From Lentisphaeria bacterium (GTDB lineage: Bacteria; Verrucomicrobiota; Lentisphaeria; Victivallales; UBA1829), in contig JAFTIQ010000037.1 in assembly GCA_017456805.1 (NCBI GenBank), positions 1 to 43,172 of the forward strand: 43,172 nucleotides of DNA, in the 5' to 3' direction. Below, piece by piece: positions 24,823-34,126 of this stretch (position 1 is its first letter; the number at the start of each line of letters is the position of its first letter). A program made the position numbers and the translations under genes. A model generated the notes under the pieces. The model made no database searches. It saw only the letters and a program-made list of their open reading frames with translations, and was not told the DNA's origin.

Positions 24823-26136
24823 ATGTTCAAAAAAATTCTTAATTATTACTGTTCAGCGCCGCTTTTTCTGAAAATGACTGTTGCCTTTGGCTTGGGTATT
24901 ATAGGAGGAATTATACTTTTTAAACTCGGCGAAAGCCGTTTTGCGGATAGTGCTGAAAAAATCATTCAGATCATTTCCCCATTCGGTACCGTGCTGGTTT
25001 CTATGTTGAAAATGATTGTGATACCGATTATTTTCTTTTCTTTGGTCTGCGGTTCTGCCAGTTTGCCGATCAGAAAGTTTGGCAAAATCGGTATTTTTGT
25101 ATTGTTATGGTATTTTGCCACATCTTTATTTGCCGCCTTTTTTGGTTGTATTCTGGCTATCGTCATGAATCCTGAAATGCAGAATTTTTCAACTCTTTCC
25201 GGAAAATTTGCCAAGGATGTTGCTTCAATGAAAATGAAAGGTGAATCCGGCGGCGGCTTTGCTCAATTTTTGAATGAATTGTTTATGAATCCTTTCCAAG
25301 CCCTTGCCGAAGGTAATTTTTTGCCAATTATCATATTTTCACTGCTCTTCGGTCTTGCAATACGGGTTTTGATCGACAAAAATGGAGAAGAGAGCGAAAT
25401 TGGAAAATCTGGCGATCTGCTGTTGCAGATCTTTGATATCTGCCAGAGGGTCTCTTTTAAGATTATTGACTGGATCATGGCATATTTTCCATTTGGAGTT
25501 TTCGCTTTGACCGCCGTTAATTTTGCGACCTATGGAGCAAAACTTTTCATGCCTTATTTTCAAATTACGATTTGTGTCATTATCGGTGTTTTGGCGATGA
25601 TTTTTGTGATCTATCCGCTTTTTGTCGGAATATTCTGCAGAGAAAATCCCTACAAGATCATTTACAAACTCAAAGAAGCAATTTTTACAGCATTCCTGAC
25701 CCGTTCCAGTGCCGCAACGCTCCCCTGTTCTTTCGGAGTAATGGATAGTTTGAATATCCGTCGGGAACTTTCCAGTTTTTCATTACCGATGGGGGCTACT
25801 GTCAATATGGACGGCGTTTGTGTGCATCTGCCTGTCTTTGCCATATTGGCAGTAAACATCTTCGGGATCGACCTCTCGATGGGGCAACTGGCAATATTGG
25901 TACTCTCGGTCGTCTTTGCATCAGTCGGAGCGGGCGGGATCCCCGGCGGAAGTGTATTTCTGCTGTTTATGGTATTAAGCAATCTCGGACTTGATGAAGC
26001 ACAGACTGCAACTGTTGTGGCGTTGGCAATCGGTATCAATCCGCTGCTGGATATGTTTGAAACTGCCTGTAATGTAACCGGCGACAATGTCTGCACTTAT
26101 ATTATTGGTAAAAAGAACGGTATGCTTACAAAATAA
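24823..26136 (+). CDS. DAACS-family (SLC1-like) amino acid/dicarboxylate symporter with altered substrate site
   Basis: The protein has 437 residues and many hydrophobic segments typical of the GltP/GltPh fold. Family motifs are SMLKMIVIPIIFFSLVCG, the serine-rich hairpin tip RSSAATLPCSF, GATVNMDG (N328-D330), GAGGIPGG in the second hairpin, and DMFETACNVTGD in the last membrane helix. Acidic-substrate members have Arg where this protein has Glu (E413), so glutamate, aspartate or C4-dicarboxylates are unlikely substrates; a neutral or cationic amino acid, or another solute, fits better. A strong GGAGGAGG precedes the ATG. The gene is monocistronic, with a terminator directly after it. Confidence 0.9.
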   Translation: MFKKILNYYCSAPLFLKMTVAFGLGIIGGIILFKLGESRFADSAEKIIQIISPFGTVLVSMLKMIVIPIIFFSLVCGSASLPIRKFGKIGIFVLLWYFATSLFAAFFGCILAIVMNPEMQNFSTLSGKFAKDVASMKMKGESGGGFAQFLNELFMNPFQALAEGNFLPIIIFSLLFGLAIRVLIDKNGEESEIGKSGDLLLQIFDICQRVSFKIIDWIMAYFPFGVFALTAVNFATYGAKLFMPYFQITICVIIGVLAMIFVIYPLFVGIFCRENPYKIIYKLKEAIFTAFLTRSSAATLPCSFGVMDSLNIRRELSSFSLPMGATVNMDGVCVHLPVFAILAVNIFGIDLSMGQLAILVLSVVFASVGAGGIPGGSVFLLFMVLSNLGLDEAQTATVVALAIGINPLLDMFETACNVTGDNVCTYIIGKKNGMLTK

Positions 26137-26149
26137 GATTGCAAGGCAT

Positions 26150-26195
26150 ACGGAATTTTAACACGGTATTCATTCCTGTTAAAATTCCGTTTTTT
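26150..26195 (+). terminator. Rho-independent terminator of the symporter gene
   Basis: ACGGAATTTTAACA (26150-26163) and TGTTAAAATTCCGT (26177-26190) are perfect 14-bp arms, followed by six T. It begins 14 bases after the stop codon. Confidence 0.9.
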
Positions 26196-26199
26196 ATTG

Positions 26200-26218
26200 T
26201 TTGCAAAAGTCGCAAGTT
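26200..26218 (+). repeat. 19-bp repeat, copy 2
   Basis: Exact copy of the unit at 24055-24073, placed directly behind the symporter terminator. The two copies flank the symporter gene and its control region. Confidence 0.7.
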
Positions 26219-26274
26219 AACATCTTTTTTCGGGACATTTTCCGGACGTTATCTGTCTGGAAACGGGCAGAGAA

Positions 26275-26325
26275 GATCTTGCAGAAAAATATTTGAAGCT
26301 TCGGCCGCACCAATTTCGCAAGATC
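26275..26325 (-). terminator. Weak hairpin at the end of the nine-gene minus-strand operon
   Basis: GATCTTGC (26275-26282) and GCAAGATC (26318-26325) can pair across a 35-nt loop, with the stop codon of the amidohydrolase gene inside the right arm. No proper T-tract follows on the minus strand. The symporter terminator at 26150-26190, read from the other strand, may also stop this transcript. Confidence 0.3.
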
Positions 26326-27109
26326 ATTTCATGCCAAGCAGACGCTTGAAGTTGCCGCCCATGACAAGGGTGAGTTCCTCTTTTGTCAGGTTTTCCATCA
26401 ATGCCCCATAAACATACATTCCTACACTGCAGACAGGCATGTCTGAACCGAACAGGATTTTTTCCGGACCGCAGACATCTACTCCGTAACGCAGCATGTT
26501 CCAACGGTAAAGACCGCATCCGGAAATATCCATATAGAGATTTTCATATTCAGAAACCCACTGGAAACGGATCTTTGCACTGTCATCACCCCACGGCGGT
26601 CCGGGATGTGCAAGGACAACATTCAAACCGGGACAATTTTCCAGAACAGGAACAACTGTTTCACGGAATCCTCCATCCAGACTGGCTGTCATACCGAGTT
26701 TGCCCGCTTCTTTCAGAATTTCAATCATGCCGGGGGAGTTGTATTCTCCGGTTTTCATCAGATAAGGAACAAGTTCCCCGATCATACGGATCCCGTCTTC
26801 GTGATAAAGTTTTGTCATGTCAGCTATCGATTCTTCCGGAAAACTGCCATGCACCTGAATCCCGGGAATATAACACGGGTATTTGTCCCGTATCCGTAAA
26901 GCATCTTCATTCAGTTTCCGGATCTCCGCATAATCTGTAACTTCATGGAGATAAACGGTACTTCCGGCAAAGTAATCGACTTTTGCCTTTTTCATCTCAT
27001 AGACGAATTGTTCCAGAGTTTCGGGGTGACCATACGGCGCACCGTCGCATTTGTCAAGAAACGGATGAGCATGAGCATCAATAATTTCAAAATCATCTGG
27101 TGAAAACAT
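26324..27109 (-). CDS. Amidohydrolase-family TIM-barrel hydrolase (COG2159 type)
   Basis: The protein has 261 residues. The metal motif DAHAHP is at residues 11-16; further motifs are VVLAHPGPPWGDD (metal His), LYMDISG and LFGSDMP (metal/catalytic Asp). This is the amidohydrolase-2 pattern of small hydrolases and decarboxylases, also found in sugar-lactone hydrolysis. The function in this operon may be opening a lactone made by the Gfo/Idh oxidoreductase, which is an inference. AAAGGAG precedes the ATG and 15 bp separate it from the GH20 gene. It is the last gene of the operon. Confidence 0.84.
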   Translation of the reverse strand: MFSPDDFEIIDAHAHPFLDKCDGAPYGHPETLEQFVYEMKKAKVDYFAGSTVYLHEVTDYAEIRKLNEDALRIRDKYPCYIPGIQVHGSFPEESIADMTKLYHEDGIRMIGELVPYLMKTGEYNSPGMIEILKEAGKLGMTASLDGGFRETVVPVLENCPGLNVVLAHPGPPWGDDSAKIRFQWVSEYENLYMDISGCGLYRWNMLRYGVDVCGPEKILFGSDMPVCSVGMYVYGALMENLTKEELTLVMGGNFKRLLGMK

Positions 27110-27124
27110 ATTTTTTCTCCTTTT

Positions 27125-28966
27125 TTACCACCGGTTTACAGAGCCGGTTGAGATGTTTGCATAACTGGTTGAGATATTGTTAAGTGATCCGGTATCCGGT
27201 TGTTCCAGTTCCGGGATCGACTTGATCGTTCCGCATAGAAATTCCCGGATCCGCAGAATCGTTTCTTCCAAACGGGCGATCAATCCGCCGTTCCGAAGCT
27301 GAATACGGTCCAACCCGAAGGGCTTGGAGCAGTTCAGGAATTGTTCTCTGAAACTCCGGTTGAACCTCTTTGCAAGTTCCATCAACTCAGGGATTTTTTC
27401 TTCTGCAATCACGTTCAGCAAAACAGGATTTTTTTCTGCATAAGCAGTTTTGAAATCCCGGCGAAACTCTATTTTTTTCTGCAGCAGAAGAAGGATATTA
27501 TTGAGATGGCTGATATTCCCTGCTTCACATTCCGACAAATAAGGTGCGATAGAAGAACGGAGTTCCTCACATTTCCGGATCGCTGACGGAACGAAATTTT
27601 CGCCGTCGCGTTTGACCATTTCATCGAAATAAATCCCCATGAGGGGATCATCCCAGATCATCAAAGCGGCATTGAACAGGAGATTGCAAAACTCTGCCGC
27701 AGCGGCAGCTCCGGTATAATCAGCTCTGCAAATCGCTTCAAAACGTTTTGCAACGAGTTGCTCATCAGCACCATAGGAAAGTTCTGCAGCGTTCACGATT
27801 CCCAGGAGAGCAGAATCAAAATCGCAATATGCGCCATCATCGCCCCACATGGTGAAGAAAAGTTCCTGTACGCTCTCTTTCCGGCATGCAGAAATACAGG
27901 GCGGAACGGTCTGAATGGAATGGGGATGATCATACCAGAGAGTCGGCCAAGTCCAGAGACCGGAGGCAACCACCGGCTCAAAGCCCTGCTCTCTGTGACG
28001 GCGGATCATATTTTCGTAAACTTCCTGCCGGGTATGGTAATAATCCCAATAGACAAGAGAGATATTTTCCGGAACTTGAGCCATAACCTCTTTGGATAGC
28101 GGTTTTTCCCATTCGTAATATTGATGATCCGGGTTTCCAAACCGGAAATACATATCGGACCAGATCATAGGGGAGAGACCTTTCTTCCGGCAAATTTCAT
28201 TCACCCGCCGCAAATGCCGGTTAAAAATCACAAACGGATCTTCATATCCATTCAGATTCAAATATTTACCCCTGCCCAGATCCTGCGTTTCATCCATGCC
28301 GATGTGGATCCGGCGGGAGGTAAGATTTTCCGACCAGAACCGGATCATTTTTTCAATCAGCAAATAAGTTTTTTCCTCACCTGCAAGAAGCTCCTGAGCA
28401 GTATCGGAAATATTCCGGTAAACTGTCTTCCAGCGTAACACCTGCTCCATGTGTCCGAGGGTTTGAATACAGCCGACAAGTTCGATCCCGAGTTTTTTTG
28501 CACAGGAATCCAGTTCCCGGATCTCTTCTGCAGAATACGCACCCCGGAACCTGCCGAAAAATGGCTCATCCGGAAGTTCATAAACATCTTCCGTATAAAG
28601 CATTACAACATTATAACCGGAAAGAGCCAAGCGGCGGAACCATTTTTTCAGGTGTTCCACTTTCATGACCATCCCACGGGAAACATCCAGCATGATCCCC
28701 AGCCGTTTGAACGGGGTGCTTTCGGAACATTCTACGCCGGCCAAAGCAGAGGAAAGCCCCCGCGCCGCCGCAGATAATCCTGAATAAGTGACGGTGATAT
28801 TATCGTCATTGATCCGGCAGGAAAAACAGCTCTCTTCAGACTCAATTTTTTCAAAAGAGAGCGTTTTTCCGGTTCCGTCAAAAGAGATCGGGTACTCTTC
28901 CGCCAGAGTCAGAACAAGCTCCTGTAATTCAGACGGTATCGTTTCTTTTTGTACGGAGATCGCCAT
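27125..28966 (-). CDS. GH20-like beta-N-acetylhexosaminidase, cytoplasmic paralogue
   Basis: The protein has 613 residues and no signal peptide. It matches the protein encoded at 21972-23831 along its length: SGLSAAARGLSSALAG, LGIMLDVSRGM, the catalytic pair in IGMDETQDLGRG (D225-E226), MIWSDMYFRFG, VYWDYY and FTMWGDDGAYC, and a C-terminal helical domain with a CSKPFGLDRIQLRNGG segment. The start at 28966 is chosen because AAGGAT precedes it and it clears the upstream gene; the longer frame overlaps that gene. It lies between a Gfo/Idh and an amidohydrolase gene in the nine-gene operon. Confidence 0.88.
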   Translation of the reverse strand: MAISVQKETIPSELQELVLTLAEEYPISFDGTGKTLSFEKIESEESCFSCRINDDNITVTYSGLSAAARGLSSALAGVECSESTPFKRLGIMLDVSRGMVMKVEHLKKWFRRLALSGYNVVMLYTEDVYELPDEPFFGRFRGAYSAEEIRELDSCAKKLGIELVGCIQTLGHMEQVLRWKTVYRNISDTAQELLAGEEKTYLLIEKMIRFWSENLTSRRIHIGMDETQDLGRGKYLNLNGYEDPFVIFNRHLRRVNEICRKKGLSPMIWSDMYFRFGNPDHQYYEWEKPLSKEVMAQVPENISLVYWDYYHTRQEVYENMIRRHREQGFEPVVASGLWTWPTLWYDHPHSIQTVPPCISACRKESVQELFFTMWGDDGAYCDFDSALLGIVNAAELSYGADEQLVAKRFEAICRADYTGAAAAAEFCNLLFNAALMIWDDPLMGIYFDEMVKRDGENFVPSAIRKCEELRSSIAPYLSECEAGNISHLNNILLLLQKKIEFRRDFKTAYAEKNPVLLNVIAEEKIPELMELAKRFNRSFREQFLNCSKPFGLDRIQLRNGGLIARLEETILRIREFLCGTIKSIPELEQPDTGSLNNISTSYANISTGSVNRW

Positions 28967-28979
28967 ACAGAATCGATCC

Positions 28980-30161
28980 TTACGCAAGAAAAACGACCCG
29001 GTTTTCTTCTTTAGAGAGTTCTGCTGCTTCTGCAATGGAAGTAGAGATCATGCCTTGTTCCAGAGTGGATTTGTTTTCCCGTTCCCCACGGACAGTGGCA
29101 AGAAAATCGTCCAGAAGTTTCGGATCAGCTCCGCCATGACCGCCATCGGTATCGGCGATTTCATAGGTCACACTTGACTTTTTCCAGCGGTCTGTAATCC
29201 GGATGCTCCGGTTGTGAAGACTGATCTGTGCTGTTGCCTTGTCTCCGGCAATCGTATAGATCCGGTCAGACATTCCGCAAACAAAACATTCCATGTGAGA
29301 GACTCTGGCTCCGTTTTCATATTCCACCATGGCAAAACCGTTGTCGTGGGTACTCAAGTCAGATTGATACATGCAGGAATCTTTGATATAACCGTCATGC
29401 TTGACAGCTTCATCGCCCCATTCTTCAAATTCTTCCTGAAAACCGGCTTTACAGGCACCGTTTTTCAGATAATGACAATCCCGGCAGCGGGGACCGACGG
29501 GGATTCCGTCTTCCAGTTCAAAGGGGATATTTTCCGGACGGAACACATTCATTCCGGAGAATGCAGCGACTTTCACCGGCTTCGGAAAGTTCAGAAACCA
29601 GTTGAAAATATCGAAGTCGTGACTTCCTTTATGGTTCCACAAGCCTCCGCTGTATGATTTCCTGCCGTTCCAGCGGGACATGTAGGTTCGTCCGCCGTCG
29701 TAAAATTCCCGGTTCTCCATGAGGAAAATTTTTCCGAGAACGCCTTCGTCGATCAGTTCTTTCATTTTTTTCAGAACCGGATGATGGCGCAGGTTGAATC
29801 CCATCATAGCAATTTTTCCGCTCTTTTTCATGGCATCAATGATGTTCTGACACCCCTTTGCTGATGTTGCAAGGGGTTTGTCGATCAGGACATTTACACC
29901 GCGATTCAGCACTGTAACGGCACAGGGTTCATGCTCGGCATCCGGGGTTGTGATGATCGCACAATCCAGAGATTCCTTTTCCAGCATCTCATTCAGATCG
30001 GTATAGGTCGGCGGATTATCATAAAGTTCCGCAGCCAGTCTCAAACGGACAGGGTTGGTGTCCATCAGAGCCGCGATCTTGCAATCTTTGCGGTTTTTGA
30101 GCATATTTCCGAAACATTTGACTCCGCGCGCTCCAACGCCGATAATTGCAACATTGAGCAT
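28980..30161 (-). CDS. Gfo/Idh/MocA-family oxidoreductase with Cys cluster
   Basis: The protein has 393 residues. The Rossmann start is VAIIGVGARGVKCFGNM, with ALMDTNPVR and IDKPLATS (K95 of the DKP motif). The C-terminal domain has the canonical GSHDFDIFNWFL (H181). Unusually, it carries four extra cysteines as CRDC (226, 229), C237 and C263 in an inserted loop, which look like a structural metal site. The substrate is unknown; a glycosyl or sugar oxidation is likely. Its ATG overlaps the stop of the symporter gene by one base (TAATG), and AAAGGAG precedes it. Confidence 0.88.
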   Translation of the reverse strand: MLNVAIIGVGARGVKCFGNMLKNRKDCKIAALMDTNPVRLRLAAELYDNPPTYTDLNEMLEKESLDCAIITTPDAEHEPCAVTVLNRGVNVLIDKPLATSAKGCQNIIDAMKKSGKIAMMGFNLRHHPVLKKMKELIDEGVLGKIFLMENREFYDGGRTYMSRWNGRKSYSGGLWNHKGSHDFDIFNWFLNFPKPVKVAAFSGMNVFRPENIPFELEDGIPVGPRCRDCHYLKNGACKAGFQEEFEEWGDEAVKHDGYIKDSCMYQSDLSTHDNGFAMVEYENGARVSHMECFVCGMSDRIYTIAGDKATAQISLHNRSIRITDRWKKSSVTYEIADTDGGHGGADPKLLDDFLATVRGERENKSTLEQGMISTSIAEAAELSKEENRVVFLA

Positions 30162-32476
30162 TATTTTTTCTCCTTTGTATTGTCAACATAATCATCTTCA
30201 CTCTTTTCAACGGTTCCGTTATCGGCATCGTTTGAGACCTTTTCTTCCAGCCGTTTGAACAGGCGGTGCAGGTCAATACTTCCACCGATGGCGAACCAGA
30301 CCGTGGAAACCACAGCCACACATCCGGGGACAACCAGACCGGTAATGAAGAATTTGATTCCCCACCACTCAAGAGGCCACTTGTAAATCGCGTTCCAGAT
30401 AAGTACACAGATAAAATTCAGTACCCAGGCATAGCAGAAGCTGTAACCGAACACGGAATAAGCGAGGATCCTGTCGCCTTTGGTATAGTTCGGATCGATT
30501 CCGGCGATTTTCAGGAAGAAATTCTTGAAGGACCATTCAAAACGCTGGAATGTAATACCGTCAGCATATTTCCCCCGGTGAAGAAGCTTATCCATATTGT
30601 AAGGTTTCTTGCAGGTCAGAAGGGAAACAATCACATAAAGCAGCACGGAAGTCAGAACGGCAATAAAGCTCATTTCTGCGGAGTTGATGGGGAATTTCCC
30701 CGGTGTGACTTCCCATTTGATGATCGGGTCAAAAGGCGAGGACAGCGCAGAGAAGATCTTTGTTGTGATATCCACCAGATCATGCCGTTCCAGGAAGGGA
30801 TAGATCTTGGCTGCCCACTGCTGCTGACAAACGATCCCGCTGACTGCGATGGTTGAACCGGCGATCAGAGAAGTAAATGCCGCAGCTGTTGTCCCCTTGC
30901 TCCAATACAAACCGAAAGTCGTAACAGGGCCCGCACCGGCTGTCCAGATTGCACCGGTGATCGCAAAGAACATCAGCACAAAGTCCATCTGGGCGAAGAA
31001 GAACGAAAAGAGGAATGCAAAGACAACGACACCTGTGATCACCCAGCGGAGCAGACGCAAGTGCTGCTGCGGAGTCAACGGTTTTTTGAAGAACGGCAGA
31101 ATGATATCCTGCGTGATGATACTTCCCCATGAATGCATGTATGTGGTATCAGTGGAAACCATAAGGAAGATCATAAGGGCACAGAGGATCCCGGTGATTC
31201 CGACCGGCAGAAGTTCCCGCAGAGTGATCGGCACAAGCATCTGCCCGTAGATGGTATTCAGCTGCGCGCCTGCTTTTTTGTCAACACTGCTGACGGCTGT
31301 CACTGCGATCTGGCGGTAATCATCCGGCTTGATGCTGTTCAGATCGATTCCGGTAGATGCAAACGTTCTTTCTGAAATCAATCTCTGTTTCAGCCGTTCC
31401 GGAACCGTATCTGTTTCGATCATGGTATTCAGATCTTCCTGCACTTCGGAAAAACGGCTTCCGGAAGCCATCTCTGCAACGGTCTGTTTCGTCAGGTGGT
31501 AATGAGCATTTTTTGCTTCAGTGCTGAAATTGCCGTGGTGCATAACGACGAATGCCGCGATTGCGAGCATGGTGATCATCATAATAGAGAAACCGGCGCG
31601 CCATGTGCCAAATAACCCAGCCATTTTCTGTTCGTGGGCATTGAGTGCAGAAACAGAATATCCCTGAGCTCCGCCCCATGTCACGCGGCTGAATACTCCC
31701 TGAAAGATACCGGCAAACACATAAAACAGATTGAAATCACGGAGTTTTCCGACGTCAAAGGGGTTCAGCATACTCCTGCCGCTGCCGGGTTCATGAACAT
31801 AAGAAAGGGTCGGAGTGACTTCTGTCCACCAGTTGAAGCGGTACAGGACATAGAACACAAGAATCGCATAGAAGGGATAAGAGAGGATCCCCTGAATACA
31901 GTCTGTGACCATGATCGTGATCTGACCGCCCAGCAGAGCAAGCCACAATGCGATACCAAGGAAAATAACCATCAGCATCGCAAAGGTGGAAAATCTCCAG
32001 TCGCCAATGTAAAAATAAGGCGGAATTTCAAGGAAATACATCATTGCACGGGCACTGACTGCGGGGAAAATCGCGTAATTCATCACCCCGGACAAAGATT
32101 GCAGAATTGCGGCAAGAACACGGAATTTTTTGCTGTACCGCATTTCAAGAAACTGCCCCATGGTCAGAGCTCTGGTCTCCCGGAAACGGTAAATACAATA
32201 TCCGGTCAGACCGTACATGATCGCAATAGGCGTTCCGATGGAGGCCCAGTATCCTACTGCGAATCCGCTGCGGTAATACATTTCCCACATTGCAATGACA
32301 GAGACGAGCCCCATGCTTGCTTCTGCTCCTGCAACGCAGAGAACATAACGCCCCGCCACACGTCCGGCAGCAAGAAAGTCTGCTACACTTTTAACATATT
32401 TCTGCGCTTTCAGTGCCATAAAAATCACGAGGGCACAGGGCAAAGATACAATTATCCAGTCGATCCATGTCATCAT
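30161..32476 (-). CDS. SSS-family sodium:solute symporter, long form
   Basis: The protein has 771 residues, longer than the ~500-600 of classical SSS transporters. It has repeated hydrophobic helices. Early segments include DFLAAGRVAGRYVLCVAGAEASMGLVSV and the GQFLEMRYSKKFRVLA motif of the family. A soluble insert of about 100 residues (roughly 320-420) separates helix groups, and after the core a C-terminal extension adds further helices and an acidic tail. It probably imports a sugar or uronate for the operon's cytoplasmic enzymes. AGGAG precedes MMTW; either ATG may start. Confidence 0.9.
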   Translation of the reverse strand: MMTWIDWIIVSLPCALVIFMALKAQKYVKSVADFLAAGRVAGRYVLCVAGAEASMGLVSVIAMWEMYYRSGFAVGYWASIGTPIAIMYGLTGYCIYRFRETRALTMGQFLEMRYSKKFRVLAAILQSLSGVMNYAIFPAVSARAMMYFLEIPPYFYIGDWRFSTFAMLMVIFLGIALWLALLGGQITIMVTDCIQGILSYPFYAILVFYVLYRFNWWTEVTPTLSYVHEPGSGRSMLNPFDVGKLRDFNLFYVFAGIFQGVFSRVTWGGAQGYSVSALNAHEQKMAGLFGTWRAGFSIMMITMLAIAAFVVMHHGNFSTEAKNAHYHLTKQTVAEMASGSRFSEVQEDLNTMIETDTVPERLKQRLISERTFASTGIDLNSIKPDDYRQIAVTAVSSVDKKAGAQLNTIYGQMLVPITLRELLPVGITGILCALMIFLMVSTDTTYMHSWGSIITQDIILPFFKKPLTPQQHLRLLRWVITGVVVFAFLFSFFFAQMDFVLMFFAITGAIWTAGAGPVTTFGLYWSKGTTAAAFTSLIAGSTIAVSGIVCQQQWAAKIYPFLERHDLVDITTKIFSALSSPFDPIIKWEVTPGKFPINSAEMSFIAVLTSVLLYVIVSLLTCKKPYNMDKLLHRGKYADGITFQRFEWSFKNFFLKIAGIDPNYTKGDRILAYSVFGYSFCYAWVLNFICVLIWNAIYKWPLEWWGIKFFITGLVVPGCVAVVSTVWFAIGGSIDLHRLFKRLEEKVSNDADNGTVEKSEDDYVDNTKEKK

Positions 32477-32494
32477 TTTATCTTACTCCTTTTC

Positions 32495-34102
32495 TTAACG
32501 CCATTCCTGACGGTTGATCATTTCCAAATAAAGCGTTCCGGACCATCCGTAATCGTGGAAGGGCATCATCAGCGGATGGAATTCTCCTTCCGGCATCTTT
32601 CCTTTCCGTTCCAATTCCCTGGGAGAGTTTTCTTTCCGGTCATCGTAAAACTCGAAAAATGTACCATGTTCCAGATACCACTTTTCCTGTTCCCGCAAAG
32701 TATCCTGAACAATGGAACGGGCAAGGTCATGGAATCCATACCGTTCCAATCCGAGGGAGATCAGAAAGTTGATATTTGTCCAGACCGGACCGCGCCACAT
32801 GTCTTTTTTATAGGCTTCTTTATTCTTTGCCGCAATAGAGGGCACCCGCAACGGGGTTCCGAATGTTTCCGGATTTGTGAGATGAGCCGCCATCTGTTCT
32901 GCCTGTTCCTGTGACGGTGCCCCGCAAATCAGAGGCAGGAAACCGGAACTTGCAAGAATATCTGTCCGGCGGTTTCCGGCAACATCATAATCCACATAAA
33001 GCCCCTGTTCCGGTGACCAGAGCCGTTCATTCATCAATTTGCAGATCCGGTCATGGTGTCCGAGCCAATACTCTCTTTTCTCCGGCAGAAATTCCGCAAG
33101 GATCTCGCATTCCGATGCAAAGTAAGCATTGAAGTCCGGCGCATCCAGCTGGATCGCACCATCAAAACGGGGGGAGTTATCCATTCCGCTTTCCCCGCTG
33201 CGGCAATCGGCATTCGCTCCAATCGCCCATTCCAGCAAACCATATCCATCGGTGTCCCGGTTCTGCATGAGCCATTCAAGATATTTTTCGAGTTTCGGAG
33301 CCAGTTCCGCGATCCATTCCGGTGCAGATTCTGACTCATTCACAAGTTTCATCGCCAACCCGAGAACCGGCGGCTGTGTCCGGATTTCATTGAAGGAAAA
33401 TGGACATCCGCTCAACGGAATGAAACCATCCGGCTGCTGGATATCGAACATGGCAGAAATCAACTGCCGTGCCAATGACGGCTTGTAATTTCTCATCCCG
33501 ATAGCATGAAATGCGGAATCCCAAAGCCACATGTGACGGTGGGGCCAGCGGTCCGGGGTGCTCCAGTGATGAGAGATCATTCCTTCCGGAGCGTAAACCT
33601 GACTTTTCATCTGAGACAATGCTTTCCGTTCCGTCCGCTTTGCAGATTCCGGCACATTTTCCAAGACCGGAAATGATTCCAGGAATGCTGCCCGTTTTGC
33701 AATCAGAGCTTCTGTGGATTCTTCCAGAAATGCTTTGTGAAGACGCCCCTTTACTGCCAGAAGTGTTCTTCCGTCTCTGGTTTCAGACTCATAGAACGCT
33801 TCTGTATCGACCAGCTGAAATTCTCCGTCAAGGATAAAATTCCAGGCATCGGCAAAGACTCCGCAGGAAACTTTTCCATTGGCATAAAACCGGAAAAAAT
33901 CACTTGTCAACTCTACTCTTTCCGGAACTGCGCCTGTGTAACAGATTTTTGCTTTTTGATCCGGATCGTGGATCTTCAACTCAAACGCATACTCATTGCG
34001 GGCGGTCCGCAGACACATTCCTTCCCAGAAATCCGTTTGACCGTCGATTCCGGAAAACGCAAGAAGCTGTCCGTAGTCCCATACATCAGGAAACTTGTTC
34101 AT
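32495..34102 (-). CDS. GH63-like glycoside hydrolase (six-hairpin fold)
   Basis: The protein has 535 residues and no signal peptide. After an N-terminal beta domain (about 1-150) the alpha/alpha barrel shows HRHMWLWDSAFHAIG, QPDGFIPL, YGLLEWAIGANADCRSG, the acid motif GMDNSPRFD, DMWRGPVWTNINFLI and FFEFYDD with the likely base Glu. This is the GH63/MGH-type pattern shared with glucosidases, mannosylglycerate hydrolases and trehalases. The exact linkage is unknown; an alpha-linked terminal sugar is expected. It sits between a pseudopilin and the SSS symporter gene with spacings of 24 and 18 bp. Confidence 0.87.
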   Translation of the reverse strand: MNKFPDVWDYGQLLAFSGIDGQTDFWEGMCLRTARNEYAFELKIHDPDQKAKICYTGAVPERVELTSDFFRFYANGKVSCGVFADAWNFILDGEFQLVDTEAFYESETRDGRTLLAVKGRLHKAFLEESTEALIAKRAAFLESFPVLENVPESAKRTERKALSQMKSQVYAPEGMISHHWSTPDRWPHRHMWLWDSAFHAIGMRNYKPSLARQLISAMFDIQQPDGFIPLSGCPFSFNEIRTQPPVLGLAMKLVNESESAPEWIAELAPKLEKYLEWLMQNRDTDGYGLLEWAIGANADCRSGESGMDNSPRFDGAIQLDAPDFNAYFASECEILAEFLPEKREYWLGHHDRICKLMNERLWSPEQGLYVDYDVAGNRRTDILASSGFLPLICGAPSQEQAEQMAAHLTNPETFGTPLRVPSIAAKNKEAYKKDMWRGPVWTNINFLISLGLERYGFHDLARSIVQDTLREQEKWYLEHGTFFEFYDDRKENSPRELERKGKMPEGEFHPLMMPFHDYGWSGTLYLEMINRQEWR

Positions 34103-34126
34103 TCTTCAAAAATACCTTTCATTTTT

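Noticed and set aside
31634..32914. 426-codon plus-strand open frame
   Set aside because: It is antisense to the SSS symporter and GH63-like genes, rich in His and Cys as typical for shadow frames, and without motifs.
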